NCBI GenBank assembly: GCA_016191205.1
Contig: JACPPB010000010.1
Coordinates: 1 to 43,763 of the forward strand
Source of the DNA: Gammaproteobacteria bacterium
GTDB taxonomy: Bacteria > Pseudomonadota > Gammaproteobacteria > Pseudomonadales > Porticoccaceae
DNA length: 43,763 nucleotides
Direction: 5' to 3'
Within the stretch, counting starts at the first letter, position 1. Every line of letters starts with the position of its first letter. Shown one piece after another: positions 16,416-23,876 of this stretch. Under the pieces are notes generated by a model that worked only from the letters and a program-made list of their open reading frames with translations, was not told where the DNA came from and ran no database searches. Made by a program: the position numbers and the translations under genes.

Positions 16416-16838
16416 TTAGCCGATATTTTTCTTCTCGGCTGGTTGCGCCAACAGATCGAGCGTCGGGCACGGCGCGCCTGTCACCACGTGGCGACACTCC
16501 TCCACCAAATGCTCAAGGTCCACTTCCAATTGTCGTAGCTCGTCCAGGCGCCGGCGCACCTCGGCCAATTTCTGTTCGGTCAGCTGCCGGGTCTGCTCGC
16601 AGGCGCGCTGGCCTTTGACCTCCAGCAGCCCCGCTATCTCGTTGAGACTGAATCCCATCGTCTGTGCTCGACGGATGAACTGAAGCCGGCTGACTTCGTT
16701 GGGGCCGTACCGGCGCACCCTACCCAATGGGCGCTCAGGCTCCGGCAGCAGGCCTCGCCGCTGGTAATAACGGACCGTTTCGACATGCACACCAGCGGCC
16801 GCGGCCAGCCGACTGATCGTCATTACGTGCGTGGCCAT
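16416..16838 (-). CDS. merR: Mercury-responsive transcriptional regulator MerR
   Basis: 140 aa. The N-terminal winged helix (MTISRLAAAAGVHVETVRYY) is followed by the dimer helix and metal loop. The three Hg(II) ligands are C80, C115 and C124, with the same 35- and 9-residue spacing as in classical MerR. ATG 16838 has GGAG upstream; an internal ATG at 16823 is possible. It is divergent from merT, and the palindrome in the shared 42-bp region is its operator. It represses, and with Hg(II) activates, merTP by untwisting the 19-bp spacer promoter (family knowledge). Confidence 0.92.
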   Translation of the reverse strand: MATHVMTISRLAAAAGVHVETVRYYQRRGLLPEPERPLGRVRRYGPNEVSRLQFIRRAQTMGFSLNEIAGLLEVKGQRACEQTRQLTEQKLAEVRRRLDELRQLEVDLEHLVEECRHVVTGAPCPTLDLLAQPAEKKNIG

Positions 16839-16842
16839 CGGC

Positions 16843-16873
16843 TTGACTCCGTACTAAGGTACGGAGATTAACA
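16843..16873 (+). promoter_or_regulatory. MerR-type promoter/operator for merTP
   Basis: A -35 box TTGACT (16843-16848) and a -10 box TTAACA (16868-16873) are separated by 19 bases, the overlong spacer typical of MerR-controlled promoters. The spacer carries a perfect palindrome, CTCCGTAC-TAAG-GTACGGAG (16847-16866), closely like known mer operators. Confidence 0.9.
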
Positions 16874-16880
16874 TGCGGGT

Positions 16881-17237
16881 ATGGCCCAACGTCCCGCACA
16901 GTCCTCCTTGCCTTCCCTCTTGGGCGCTGCGGTCGCGGCTATTGGCGCGTCCGTGTGTTGTGTCGTGCCCTTGGTGCTGGTCCTGATGGGTATCAGCGGT
17001 GCCTGGATCGCCAATCTCACTGCCCTGGATGCGTGGCGCCCGTGGTTTAGCGCGGCCACGCTGGCGTGCCTGGGCTGGGCGTTTTGGATGCTCTATGGCC
17101 CGGCTTCGCGCTGCCGCATCGACGGCATCTGCGTCGACCCCGCGCAATTGCGACGCCGGCGGTGCTGGTTGTGGATCGCCACCGGCCTGATCGCGCTGCT
17201 GCTGCTCTTTCCCTACTACGTCGGTTGGTTTCTGTAG
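16881..17237 (+). CDS. merT: Mercuric ion transporter MerT
   Basis: 118 aa inner-membrane protein with three hydrophobic segments. The Cys pair in the first segment (C26-C27, SVCCVVPLVL) and the cytoplasmic pair C78/C84 (SRCRIDGICVDP) are the residues that hand Hg(II) inward in the MerT family. First gene after the MerR-type promoter; merP follows after 9 bp with its own ribosome site. Normally it delivers Hg(II) to the reductase MerA, but no merA is present anywhere in this transposon. Confidence 0.93.
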   Translation: MAQRPAQSSLPSLLGAAVAAIGASVCCVVPLVLVLMGISGAWIANLTALDAWRPWFSAATLACLGWAFWMLYGPASRCRIDGICVDPAQLRRRRCWLWIATGLIALLLLFPYYVGWFL

Positions 17238-17246
17238 GAGTTCCTC

Positions 17247-17540
17247 ATGCGCAAAATCCTTCTCAGTTTAGTAGTCACGGCCTGGATGGGCCTAGCTTGG
17301 GCGGCTACCCCTAAGCAAGTCGTACTACAAGTGAAAAACATGACCTGCCCGGCGTGCAGCATCACGATCGAAAAGGCGTTGGACACCGTGCCGGGTGTGA
17401 CGGCGAAGCGTATTGACACCCAAGCCGCTACCGTGATGGTGGCATTCGATGCCGAGCGCACCAACGCGGCCACCATCGCCAAGGCCATCACCGATGCTGG
17501 TTTTCCGGCCACCGCCAAGGCGGACGCAAACGGTGGCTGA
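17247..17540 (+). CDS. merP: Periplasmic mercury-binding protein MerP
   Basis: 97 aa with a signal peptide (cleavage near GLAWA-ATP) and one HMA domain with the metal motif MTCPAC (C34 and C37). It binds Hg(II) in the periplasm and passes it to MerT. Length and motif are standard. The final codons overlap the start of the next small gene. Confidence 0.93.
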   Translation: MRKILLSLVVTAWMGLAWAATPKQVVLQVKNMTCPACSITIEKALDTVPGVTAKRIDTQAATVMVAFDAERTNAATIAKAITDAGFPATAKADANGG

Positions 17541-17754
17541 GGTGAAGTTGCAAAGCACGCTGGCATGCCCGGCATGCGGACACCGAACGACCGAGATCAT
17601 GCCCACCATGGCGTGTCAGTTCTTCTACGAGTGCACGGCCTGCCATACCCTGCTGCGCCCCAAGGAAGGCGATTGCTGTGTGTTCTGTTCCTACGGCACG
17701 GTGCCGTGCCCGCCCATCCAGCAACACAGCCCCTGCTGCGGCAGTACAAGTTGA
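17533..17754 (+). CDS. GDCC-motif cysteine-rich small protein of the mer operon
   Basis: 73 aa. The GTG start at 17533 overlaps the end of merP; GTG at 17542 is also possible. It has a CxxC pair (C12-C15), C34xxC37 and the family signature GDCCVFCSYGTVPCPP (from residue 46). This matches the GDCCVxC-domain (seleno)protein family found in mer and other metal loci; here all positions are Cys. A role in binding Hg(II) or another thiophilic metal is inferred from the cysteines and the operon. It converges with tnpA, only 6 bp away. Confidence 0.82.
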   Translation: MAEVKLQSTLACPACGHRTTEIMPTMACQFFYECTACHTLLRPKEGDCCVFCSYGTVPCPPIQQHSPCCGSTS

Positions 17755-17760
17755 CCCACG

Positions 17761-20721
17761 CTACGCGGCCAAGGCCAATTCGATTTCGTACGGTTCCGGA
17801 AGAGCATCCACGTCGATCAGGTAATCGCCGAAGCGCTTCACGTGGCTGGTCACGTAGGGGCTGAGTGCAGCCACGTCCTCCGGGGTGATCTTCCAACCTG
17901 CTCGCATCAGCGTCTTGATGATGCGGGTCTGTTCGACCACGTTATGAAAGATGACGGCGTTGGCGACGAGGTCGTTGTACTTGACCGACTTCTCCTGTTC
18001 GAGCGGATCGTTGTCGGCGATTACGCCCTCTCCGCCGAAGAAGAAATACTTGGAGAACCCGTTATAGGCTTCGACCTTGTTGGTGGAGGCCGTGATCTGC
18101 TCGCGCAACTCCCGGTCAGAAATGTATTGCAACAGGAACAACGTGCGCACTGCGGAACCCAGTGCCCGGAAGGCCTGGTACAGGCGATTTTTGCGGCTGT
18201 AGTTGCCTAGTTTGCGCAGCAGCGTCGAGGCGGCGATCTTGCCGGACTTGATCGACAACACCACCTGCATCAGATCCTTCCAGTGGGTCTCGATCAGGTC
18301 CCAGTCCATGTCCTCCCGGAACAGCGCATCGATGTGCTCGTAGCGGCTGTCCTCCTCCGGGCGGAAGAACCGGTAATCGCGCCAGTTGCGGATGCGCGGC
18401 ATCAGTTGGATGCCCAGCAGGTGCGATAGTCCGAAGACCGGCAACGACTGACCTTGGGTATCGGCGTGAACGGTGTCGGGTTGGATGTCGGAGGTGTTCT
18501 TCAGCAGTCCGTCGATGATGTACACCGCTTCCCAGACGCCACACGGAATGAAGTGACTGAAAAGCGCCACATAGGTGTCGGAAACATGGTGATAGGCAAT
18601 GCCGCCGTAGCCTCCGTAGCGAATATGGTACGAGGCCAGCAGGTTCTGGTCGTACAGATCGTATTTGGTGCCATCGGCCGCGGCGCGCTTGCCGTCGCCC
18701 CAGAATTTCGGGAGCTGTAGACCGGCATAGCTGTTGATGATGTCGCGGCAGGCCGCTGCCAGCTTGTTCGCATCCACGTGACGGCGATTGACGAACGACA
18801 GCATGTGCGCGGAAGCGGCGCCACTCAGGTGCCGCGCGGCTTGGGCCGGGCCGAGGTTGCAGCCGTAGGTGAACGCCGTCAGCACGTAGCGTTCGGTGGG
18901 CTGGTCGATCTTGGTGTCGGATCCGGACAGCGGTCCGAAATGCCGTGGCCAGCGGGTCCAGTGGGCCACGTCGCACAGGATCTCGATGACGCTGCGCTCG
19001 CGCAGACGAGCAAGAATCGCCGTTTCCAAAGCACGGGCACCACTGCTCATGTCCTTGGCCTTGTGGCGCTTGAGCACCGGCAACCCGTCGTCGCCGATGA
19101 TCACTTGGCCGTTCTCCAGGTAACCCTGATCGGTCAGGTCAGCGACTTGCATCAGTTTTGACTGCAAGGCATTGACGAATCCTACCGCAGAGGCCGGCAA
19201 GCCCACCTGGCGACAGTAGTCGTCCAGCAGCGGTTCGCATTGCTCCCAGGGCAGCAACTGCTCGCGGTAATCGGCGTAGGTTTCCGAACCACGCACGGCC
19301 ACGTCACCGGATTTCAGTTCGTTGGCCAGCGAGGAGAACACGCACACCTCGAACAGACGACGGCGAATGCGCTCCTCGCCCTGCTCGGTGCGATGGGTGA
19401 TCGTCTTCCGCCAAAGCTGGGTCGTGAACGCCAGATCGACCGGTTCGTCGAGCCAGTCGCCGCGGGCGCGCTCCTGCGACAGGATCAGTTCGATCGCGTT
19501 GATCAATGAACGGTCTTCGGTGGTGGATTCCAGGTCCAGCATGCGCACCATGCGCAGGATGGTGGCGCGGTGGCTTTTGTAGAACGGCCAGAGCAACGGC
19601 AGATGGTTGTCGCCGCTGTGTGCGGCGATCGCATCGCAGTCGGCCTGCAGGGTCTGGACGCCTCCGCGCGTACTGACCAGGCGGCGGATCTCCCGTCCTG
19701 CGTCGGTGTCGCCAGGGTGACGATCAAGCACCTGGATCACATCCGACATCGTGGCCACGATGGCCTCGGTCTTCTCGCGATAGCGCGCACGCAGCCGCTC
19801 CAGTTCCTCCTTGCCGCGGTTGTGGAGATTTCCCATGCGTTTGATGAACATCTCGGCCAGGTCGTCACGGGTTTGTACCCGAGCGCGATGGATCAGGCAC
19901 AGCAGGAGTGCGTGTCGCTTGGCCTGGCCGAAGTCGCGCAACTCGGTGGCGTCCAGCACCCGGGCTTCGGCGGCAAAATGCTTGCGCTTGAGTTCCGGTA
20001 TGTCCGCCAGATGCAGTTCGCTGCCGACCAGTTCGTCCAACGCAGCGATATGGTCGATCAGTTCCTGGAAGTGTCGCAGCGAGGAGCGCTTGGGCAGCCG
20101 CTTGATGGCCTGCAGTGGGCTCTTGATGCGAGCGTCGGTGACGATCAGAAGAACGTCCAGACGCTGCTTCTCGTCCGCCGTCAGCCGCGCGTCGATGAGG
20201 GCGAAGTAACGACTATTGACCAGGGTGCGAATCCGGCGCCCCAGGCGATCCAGCGCGGAAAACGCAGGCAGCTCGATGCGGTCGCGGACAAGTTGTTCGA
20301 TCGCCACGTTGATCAGGTCGGCCGGATTGTCCATGACGGCGGCGGCTTCGTGGATGGCGCGGGCCGCCACGTCGAGGCCGCCGTCGGCATAGGCTCGAAC
20401 CTGAAGATAATCCCGGATGCGCTGGAAATAGCGGTAGCGCTTGTTCGGCGCGATGTCGGCTGGCTTGATCTGGACCCGGTACCGCAGCGCGTTGCGGAGG
20501 TGCCGGACGACCGCAGCGGGCACTTCATCGATTGCGGGGAAGTAGCCCAATCGCTGGAAGGATTTTAGCAGCAGTGCCAAGGTCAATCGATGGCCTGGTT
20601 GGCGAGCGTTGTCGGTGATGAAGGCCAATTCGGCGTCGGTCGGCGTGTAGGCGGCGACCAGTTCCCGGACGACGGGGTTGCGCTTGAACTGCGGGTATGC
20701 GGTCCGTTCGATCGACGCCAT
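17761..20721 (-). CDS. tnpA: Tn3-family transposase
   Basis: 986 aa, full length. The N-terminal DUF4158-like DNA-binding region leads to the DDE_Tnp_Tn3 catalytic core: Asp near 683 (AAADGTKYDLYD), Asp near 753 (VHADTQGQSLPVFGL) and Glu near 884 (NKVEAYNGFSKYFFFGGEG), with the typical family spacing. It binds the GGGG-type terminal repeats and performs replicative transposition that yields cointegrates. ATG 20721 follows the tnpS stop by 16 bp, with GAGG upstream. In most Tn3 elements tnpA ends at the terminal repeat; here the mer module lies between. Confidence 0.95.
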   Translation of the reverse strand: MASIERTAYPQFKRNPVVRELVAAYTPTDAELAFITDNARQPGHRLTLALLLKSFQRLGYFPAIDEVPAAVVRHLRNALRYRVQIKPADIAPNKRYRYFQRIRDYLQVRAYADGGLDVAARAIHEAAAVMDNPADLINVAIEQLVRDRIELPAFSALDRLGRRIRTLVNSRYFALIDARLTADEKQRLDVLLIVTDARIKSPLQAIKRLPKRSSLRHFQELIDHIAALDELVGSELHLADIPELKRKHFAAEARVLDATELRDFGQAKRHALLLCLIHRARVQTRDDLAEMFIKRMGNLHNRGKEELERLRARYREKTEAIVATMSDVIQVLDRHPGDTDAGREIRRLVSTRGGVQTLQADCDAIAAHSGDNHLPLLWPFYKSHRATILRMVRMLDLESTTEDRSLINAIELILSQERARGDWLDEPVDLAFTTQLWRKTITHRTEQGEERIRRRLFEVCVFSSLANELKSGDVAVRGSETYADYREQLLPWEQCEPLLDDYCRQVGLPASAVGFVNALQSKLMQVADLTDQGYLENGQVIIGDDGLPVLKRHKAKDMSSGARALETAILARLRERSVIEILCDVAHWTRWPRHFGPLSGSDTKIDQPTERYVLTAFTYGCNLGPAQAARHLSGAASAHMLSFVNRRHVDANKLAAACRDIINSYAGLQLPKFWGDGKRAAADGTKYDLYDQNLLASYHIRYGGYGGIAYHHVSDTYVALFSHFIPCGVWEAVYIIDGLLKNTSDIQPDTVHADTQGQSLPVFGLSHLLGIQLMPRIRNWRDYRFFRPEEDSRYEHIDALFREDMDWDLIETHWKDLMQVVLSIKSGKIAASTLLRKLGNYSRKNRLYQAFRALGSAVRTLFLLQYISDRELREQITASTNKVEAYNGFSKYFFFGGEGVIADNDPLEQEKSVKYNDLVANAVIFHNVVEQTRIIKTLMRAGWKITPEDVAALSPYVTSHVKRFGDYLIDVDALPEPYEIELALAA

Positions 20722-20737
20722 TGAAGCCTCATTTCGG

Positions 20738-21694
20738 TCAGGGAGTGAGTAACGCTGGTGGGGGCAGGCTCGCCTCGATGCGCTGGCGCGCGAACGGATC
20801 GCCGCCGTCGAGATAGCGCATCGCCGAGTGCACGTCGCGCCAGCCGACGTACTCCATCAGCGCCTTTACGTCCCAGCCGTTCGCATTGGCCCAGCCGGCG
20901 AAGCCGCGGCGCAGGGAATGGCTGCTGTAGCCCTCGACGTTGGCCAATCCGGCGTGCAGGAACACCTGCCGGAGCAACCGGATCAAGCTGTTGGGATGAA
21001 AGGGGGCGTCGGCGATCTGGCCCCAACGACCGACGCTCCGAAACAGCGGGCCGGAAGTCAGCTGTGCGGCATCGAGCCAGTCCCGGGTCGCAGCTACCGG
21101 GCACAGGCGTGACAGGGCCGGTACTTTGTAAGTCTTGCCTTGGGCTTGACGGTCGCCTTTGCTGTGCGGCAGGAAGCAGACCATGCCTTCCCCGGGAACC
21201 AGGTGTAGGTGTTCAATCCGCAGCCGGATCAGTTCGTCACCGCGAAATCCCCGCCAGAAGCCGAGCAGGATCAGCGCCCGATCGCGTCGATGACGCAGAT
21301 CCGCGGCGTGCGCGTTCCGCGCCTGAGCGGCGATGATCGCCCCGTCCAGCCAGTCCACGACCTGCGCCAGCTGGGTCAGCTGCAACGGTGTGGCCTGCTT
21401 CTCCTCCTGCGGGTGAAGGGTTTGGATGCCCTTGAGCACTTGGCGCACGAGCGGCGCCCGGGTCGGATCCGCAAACCCGTGTTCGGCATGCCAGTGCGCC
21501 AGGGCAGCCAGGCGCAGTTTCAGTGTATTCACGGCCAGCCGTCCGGCGTGTTCGGCCAGGTAGCGGGCCACGCTGTCGGCCGTGGCCGGCAGGTGCCCAC
21601 CCCAGGCGACCTCGAAGTGCCGCAACGCCGAGGCATAGCTGCGCCGCGTATTCTCGCGAGTGGCGGCCTGCAGGTAACGGTCGATATCGCTCAT
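20738..21694 (-). CDS. tnpS: Tyrosine recombinase, TnpS-like cointegrate resolvase
   Basis: 318 aa. It has a SAM-like N-terminal domain (MSDIDRYLQAATRENTRRSY) and a catalytic domain with R151 (GFRGDEL), K180, H259xxR262 (HSLRRGF), W285 and the nucleophile Y294 (AMRYLDGG). Size, sequence style and linkage to tnpA point to TnpS of the Tn4651 branch, which with TnpT resolves cointegrates at the rst site. It lies 17 bp after nadE and 16 bp before tnpA on the same strand. In Tn4651, tnpS and tnpT flank rst divergently; here tnpT and the likely site are 20 kb away. A general phage-type integrase is the alternative reading. Confidence 0.85.
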   Translation of the reverse strand: MSDIDRYLQAATRENTRRSYASALRHFEVAWGGHLPATADSVARYLAEHAGRLAVNTLKLRLAALAHWHAEHGFADPTRAPLVRQVLKGIQTLHPQEEKQATPLQLTQLAQVVDWLDGAIIAAQARNAHAADLRHRRDRALILLGFWRGFRGDELIRLRIEHLHLVPGEGMVCFLPHSKGDRQAQGKTYKVPALSRLCPVAATRDWLDAAQLTSGPLFRSVGRWGQIADAPFHPNSLIRLLRQVFLHAGLANVEGYSSHSLRRGFAGWANANGWDVKALMEYVGWRDVHSAMRYLDGGDPFARQRIEASLPPPALLTP

Positions 21695-21711
21695 GGCATG
21701 CCTTCTTCGGG

Positions 21712-23358
21712 CTATTCCGCCGTGTCGGTCCACGCGTCGGTAATGGGATATCGCCGCTCCCGACCAAAGGCACGGCGCGAGACCTTCGGTCCTGGCGCCG
21801 CCTGATGCCGCTTCCATTCGCCGATGCGCACCAGACGAAGCACGTGGTCGACCGTTTCGGGGGTGAATCGTGCCGCGACAATCTCCTCTCGCGACTGCTC
21901 CTGATCGATGGAACGGAACAAGATGGCGTCGAGCATGTCGTACGGCGGCAACGTGTCCTGGTCGGTCTGGTCCGCGCGCAGCTCCGCCGAAGGTGTACGA
22001 TCGATCACACCCCACGGGACCAGGGGAGCGCCCGCCACGGCGTTGCGCCAGCGGGCGAGCGCGGAGACTTCTGTCTTGTACAGGTCCTTGATCGGCGCAT
22101 AGCCACCGCACATATCCCCATAGATCGTGGTGTAACCGACCGCGTATTCGCTCTTGTTGCCGGTGGTCAGCAGCAGGCCGCCGAACTTGTTGGCCAAGGC
22201 CATCAATAGCGCGCCACGGATGCGCGATTGCAGATTCTCCTCGGTCGCATCCGCTGGCGCCTGCGCAAACAGCGGCGCCAAGGCATCCAGGTACCCTTGG
22301 AAAGGCTCCTCGATCGGCAGCGTCACCAGGCGTAGGCCCATGGCGCGGCACTGCTCTTCGGCCAGGTCATTCGACACCGCGGCGGTGTAGCGCGACGGCA
22401 GACGCACGGCTGTGACGCGATCTGCGCCGAGTGCATCCACCGCCATCGCGAGCACGACCGCCGAGTCCAGGCCACCCGATAGGCCGACCCAAACGCGGTC
22501 AAAGCCATTCTTGCGGCAGTAATCGCGTGTGCCCAGGACCATGGCCCGCCACGCGAGGCCATCGCGGTTTTCGTCACCTTCGATCGGCCACGACACCGGT
22601 AGCAGAGTGCGATTTTCGACGTCATAGTCCGCGATCAGCCAATGCGGCTCGAACGCGATGGCCGCTGGATGTACGTGTCCGTCTGCGTTGGCCAGCAGCG
22701 AGGCACCATCGAAGACGATGCCGTCCTGTCCCCCAACCACATTCATGTATGCGATCGCCACGCCCGTGTCTCGCGTGCGCTCGGCCAGCAAGGTATCGCG
22801 TTCCGCGTGCTTGTCGCGCTCGAAGGGCGATGCATTGGGCACCAGCACCAGCTGCGCACCGGCGGCCGCGGTTTCAATGAGAGGTTCCAGGCCCCACAGG
22901 TCCTGGCAAATCAGCAGCCAGATGGGAACGTCCTTTACCTCGAACACGCAGGCGCCACCGTCGGGATCGACGGCGAAGTAACGCCGTTCGTCGAACACCG
23001 CGTAATTGGGCAGGTCGCGCTTGCGGTAGGTGGTCGCGATAGCGCCATCGCGCAAGACGCTGACCGCGTCATAGACCACGGCCCCGGCCGCTTCCGGCCA
23101 GCCGACGACCGCCACGATGCCGCGAGCCGCCGCCGCGATGTGCCTGACGGCCGCCTCGCACCCGGCGAGGAAGCTGGGACGCAGTAGCAAGTCCTCGGGC
23201 GGATAACCACTCAGCGTGAGCTCCGGAAACACCACCAGATCGGCGCCATGGAAATCGCCGGCCTCGGCGATATATGCCGTGATGCGCTCGGCATTCCCGA
23301 TCAGATCGCCGACGGGAAAATCGAACTGCGCCAGCGCGAGTCGAAGTGGCGTGGTCAT
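21712..23358 (-). CDS. nadE: Glutamine-dependent NAD+ synthetase
   Basis: 548 aa. The N-terminal nitrilase-type amidase domain has the triad E46 (FPELTLSGYP), K113 (YRKRDLPNY) and C151 (LICQDLW), freeing ammonia from glutamine. The C-terminal synthetase has the ATP-pyrophosphatase loop SGGLDS (294-299), TTGNKSEYAVGYTTIYGD and KDLYKTEV. It converts deamido-NAD to NAD+ in the last step of NAD synthesis. It starts 5 bp after the pbrR stop with no clear ribosome site, so translation is probably coupled, and precedes tnpS by 17 bp. This housekeeping-type enzyme is cargo here and all catalytic residues are kept. A role in supplying NAD(H) under metal stress is inference. Confidence 0.92.
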   Translation of the reverse strand: MTTPLRLALAQFDFPVGDLIGNAERITAYIAEAGDFHGADLVVFPELTLSGYPPEDLLLRPSFLAGCEAAVRHIAAAARGIVAVVGWPEAAGAVVYDAVSVLRDGAIATTYRKRDLPNYAVFDERRYFAVDPDGGACVFEVKDVPIWLLICQDLWGLEPLIETAAAGAQLVLVPNASPFERDKHAERDTLLAERTRDTGVAIAYMNVVGGQDGIVFDGASLLANADGHVHPAAIAFEPHWLIADYDVENRTLLPVSWPIEGDENRDGLAWRAMVLGTRDYCRKNGFDRVWVGLSGGLDSAVVLAMAVDALGADRVTAVRLPSRYTAAVSNDLAEEQCRAMGLRLVTLPIEEPFQGYLDALAPLFAQAPADATEENLQSRIRGALLMALANKFGGLLLTTGNKSEYAVGYTTIYGDMCGGYAPIKDLYKTEVSALARWRNAVAGAPLVPWGVIDRTPSAELRADQTDQDTLPPYDMLDAILFRSIDQEQSREEIVAARFTPETVDHVLRLVRIGEWKRHQAAPGPKVSRRAFGRERRYPITDAWTDTAE

Positions 23359-23363
23359 CGGCG

Positions 23364-23777
23364 TCAGCGGACGGAATGGTCGGGGGATCGCCGCAGCGTT
23401 TCCAGGATCGTGCATTGCCCGCGCTGGCCGACGCGGCAACTGCCGATGGTGCGCTCGAGTTCGCCGGCCATCCGCTGCAAATCCCGAATACGGGTCTGGA
23501 TGTCGTCCAGGTGTTCGCGCGCCAACCGGTCGACCTCGGCGCAGGACAGCGCCGGATCCTCGGCCAACTGCAGCAGGCTGCGGATCTCCTCCAGGCTGAA
23601 ACCCAGGTCGCGGCCACGCGTGACGAAGCGCAGGCGCTCCACGTCGGCCGGCGTGTACTGGCGGTAGCCGCTGCGCGTCCGTCCGGGCCGGGGCAGCAGG
23701 CCGACGCGTTCGTAATAGCGGATCGTTTCGAGGTGGCAGCCGCTGGCGGCGGCAGCGTCACTGATTTTCATTCGCAT
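23364..23777 (-). CDS. pbrR: MerR-family Pb/Cd/Zn-type metal sensor (PbrR-like)
   Basis: 137 aa (start 23777; ATG 23771 possible). Winged helix KISDAAAASGCHLETIRYYERVGLL, dimer helix, and the metal-site cysteines C79 (ALSCAE), C114 and C122 (GSCRVGQRGQC), plus C14 as in PbrR-type sensors. This fits the PbrR/CadR/ZntR branch; divergent pbrT and pbrA suggest Pb(II), but Cd or Zn cannot be excluded. It faces pbrT across a 19-bp-spacer promoter. On its own strand it heads a tight series: nadE 5 bp later, then tnpS and tnpA. Confidence 0.88.
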   Translation of the reverse strand: MRMKISDAAAASGCHLETIRYYERVGLLPRPGRTRSGYRQYTPADVERLRFVTRGRDLGFSLEEIRSLLQLAEDPALSCAEVDRLAREHLDDIQTRIRDLQRMAGELERTIGSCRVGQRGQCTILETLRRSPDHSVR

Positions 23778-23780
23778 TAC

Positions 23781-23811
23781 TTGACTCTGTAGTAGGTACA
23801 GACTCTAAACT
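23781..23811 (+). promoter_or_regulatory. MerR-type promoter/operator between pbrR and pbrT
   Basis: TTGACT (23781-23786), a 19-base spacer and TAAACT (23806-23811). The spacer holds an imperfect inverted repeat (ACTCTGTA ... TACAGACT). This is the layout of promoters activated by PbrR/CadR/ZntR proteins. It begins 3 bp from the pbrR start, so binding would also govern pbrR and whatever is transcribed with it. Confidence 0.85.
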
Positions 23812-23876
23812 GGAGGCCTCCGAAATTCCACGCCTTGGCCGCTTGGCCGCCATGGGCTTCCATCCGGTCGCATGCA

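Noticed and set aside
20738-21694. Treating the tyrosine recombinase as an integrative-element integrase
   Set aside because: It is in tight register with tnpA inside a Tn3 element with terminal repeats and a TnpT-like partner; no tRNA or att repeats are seen.
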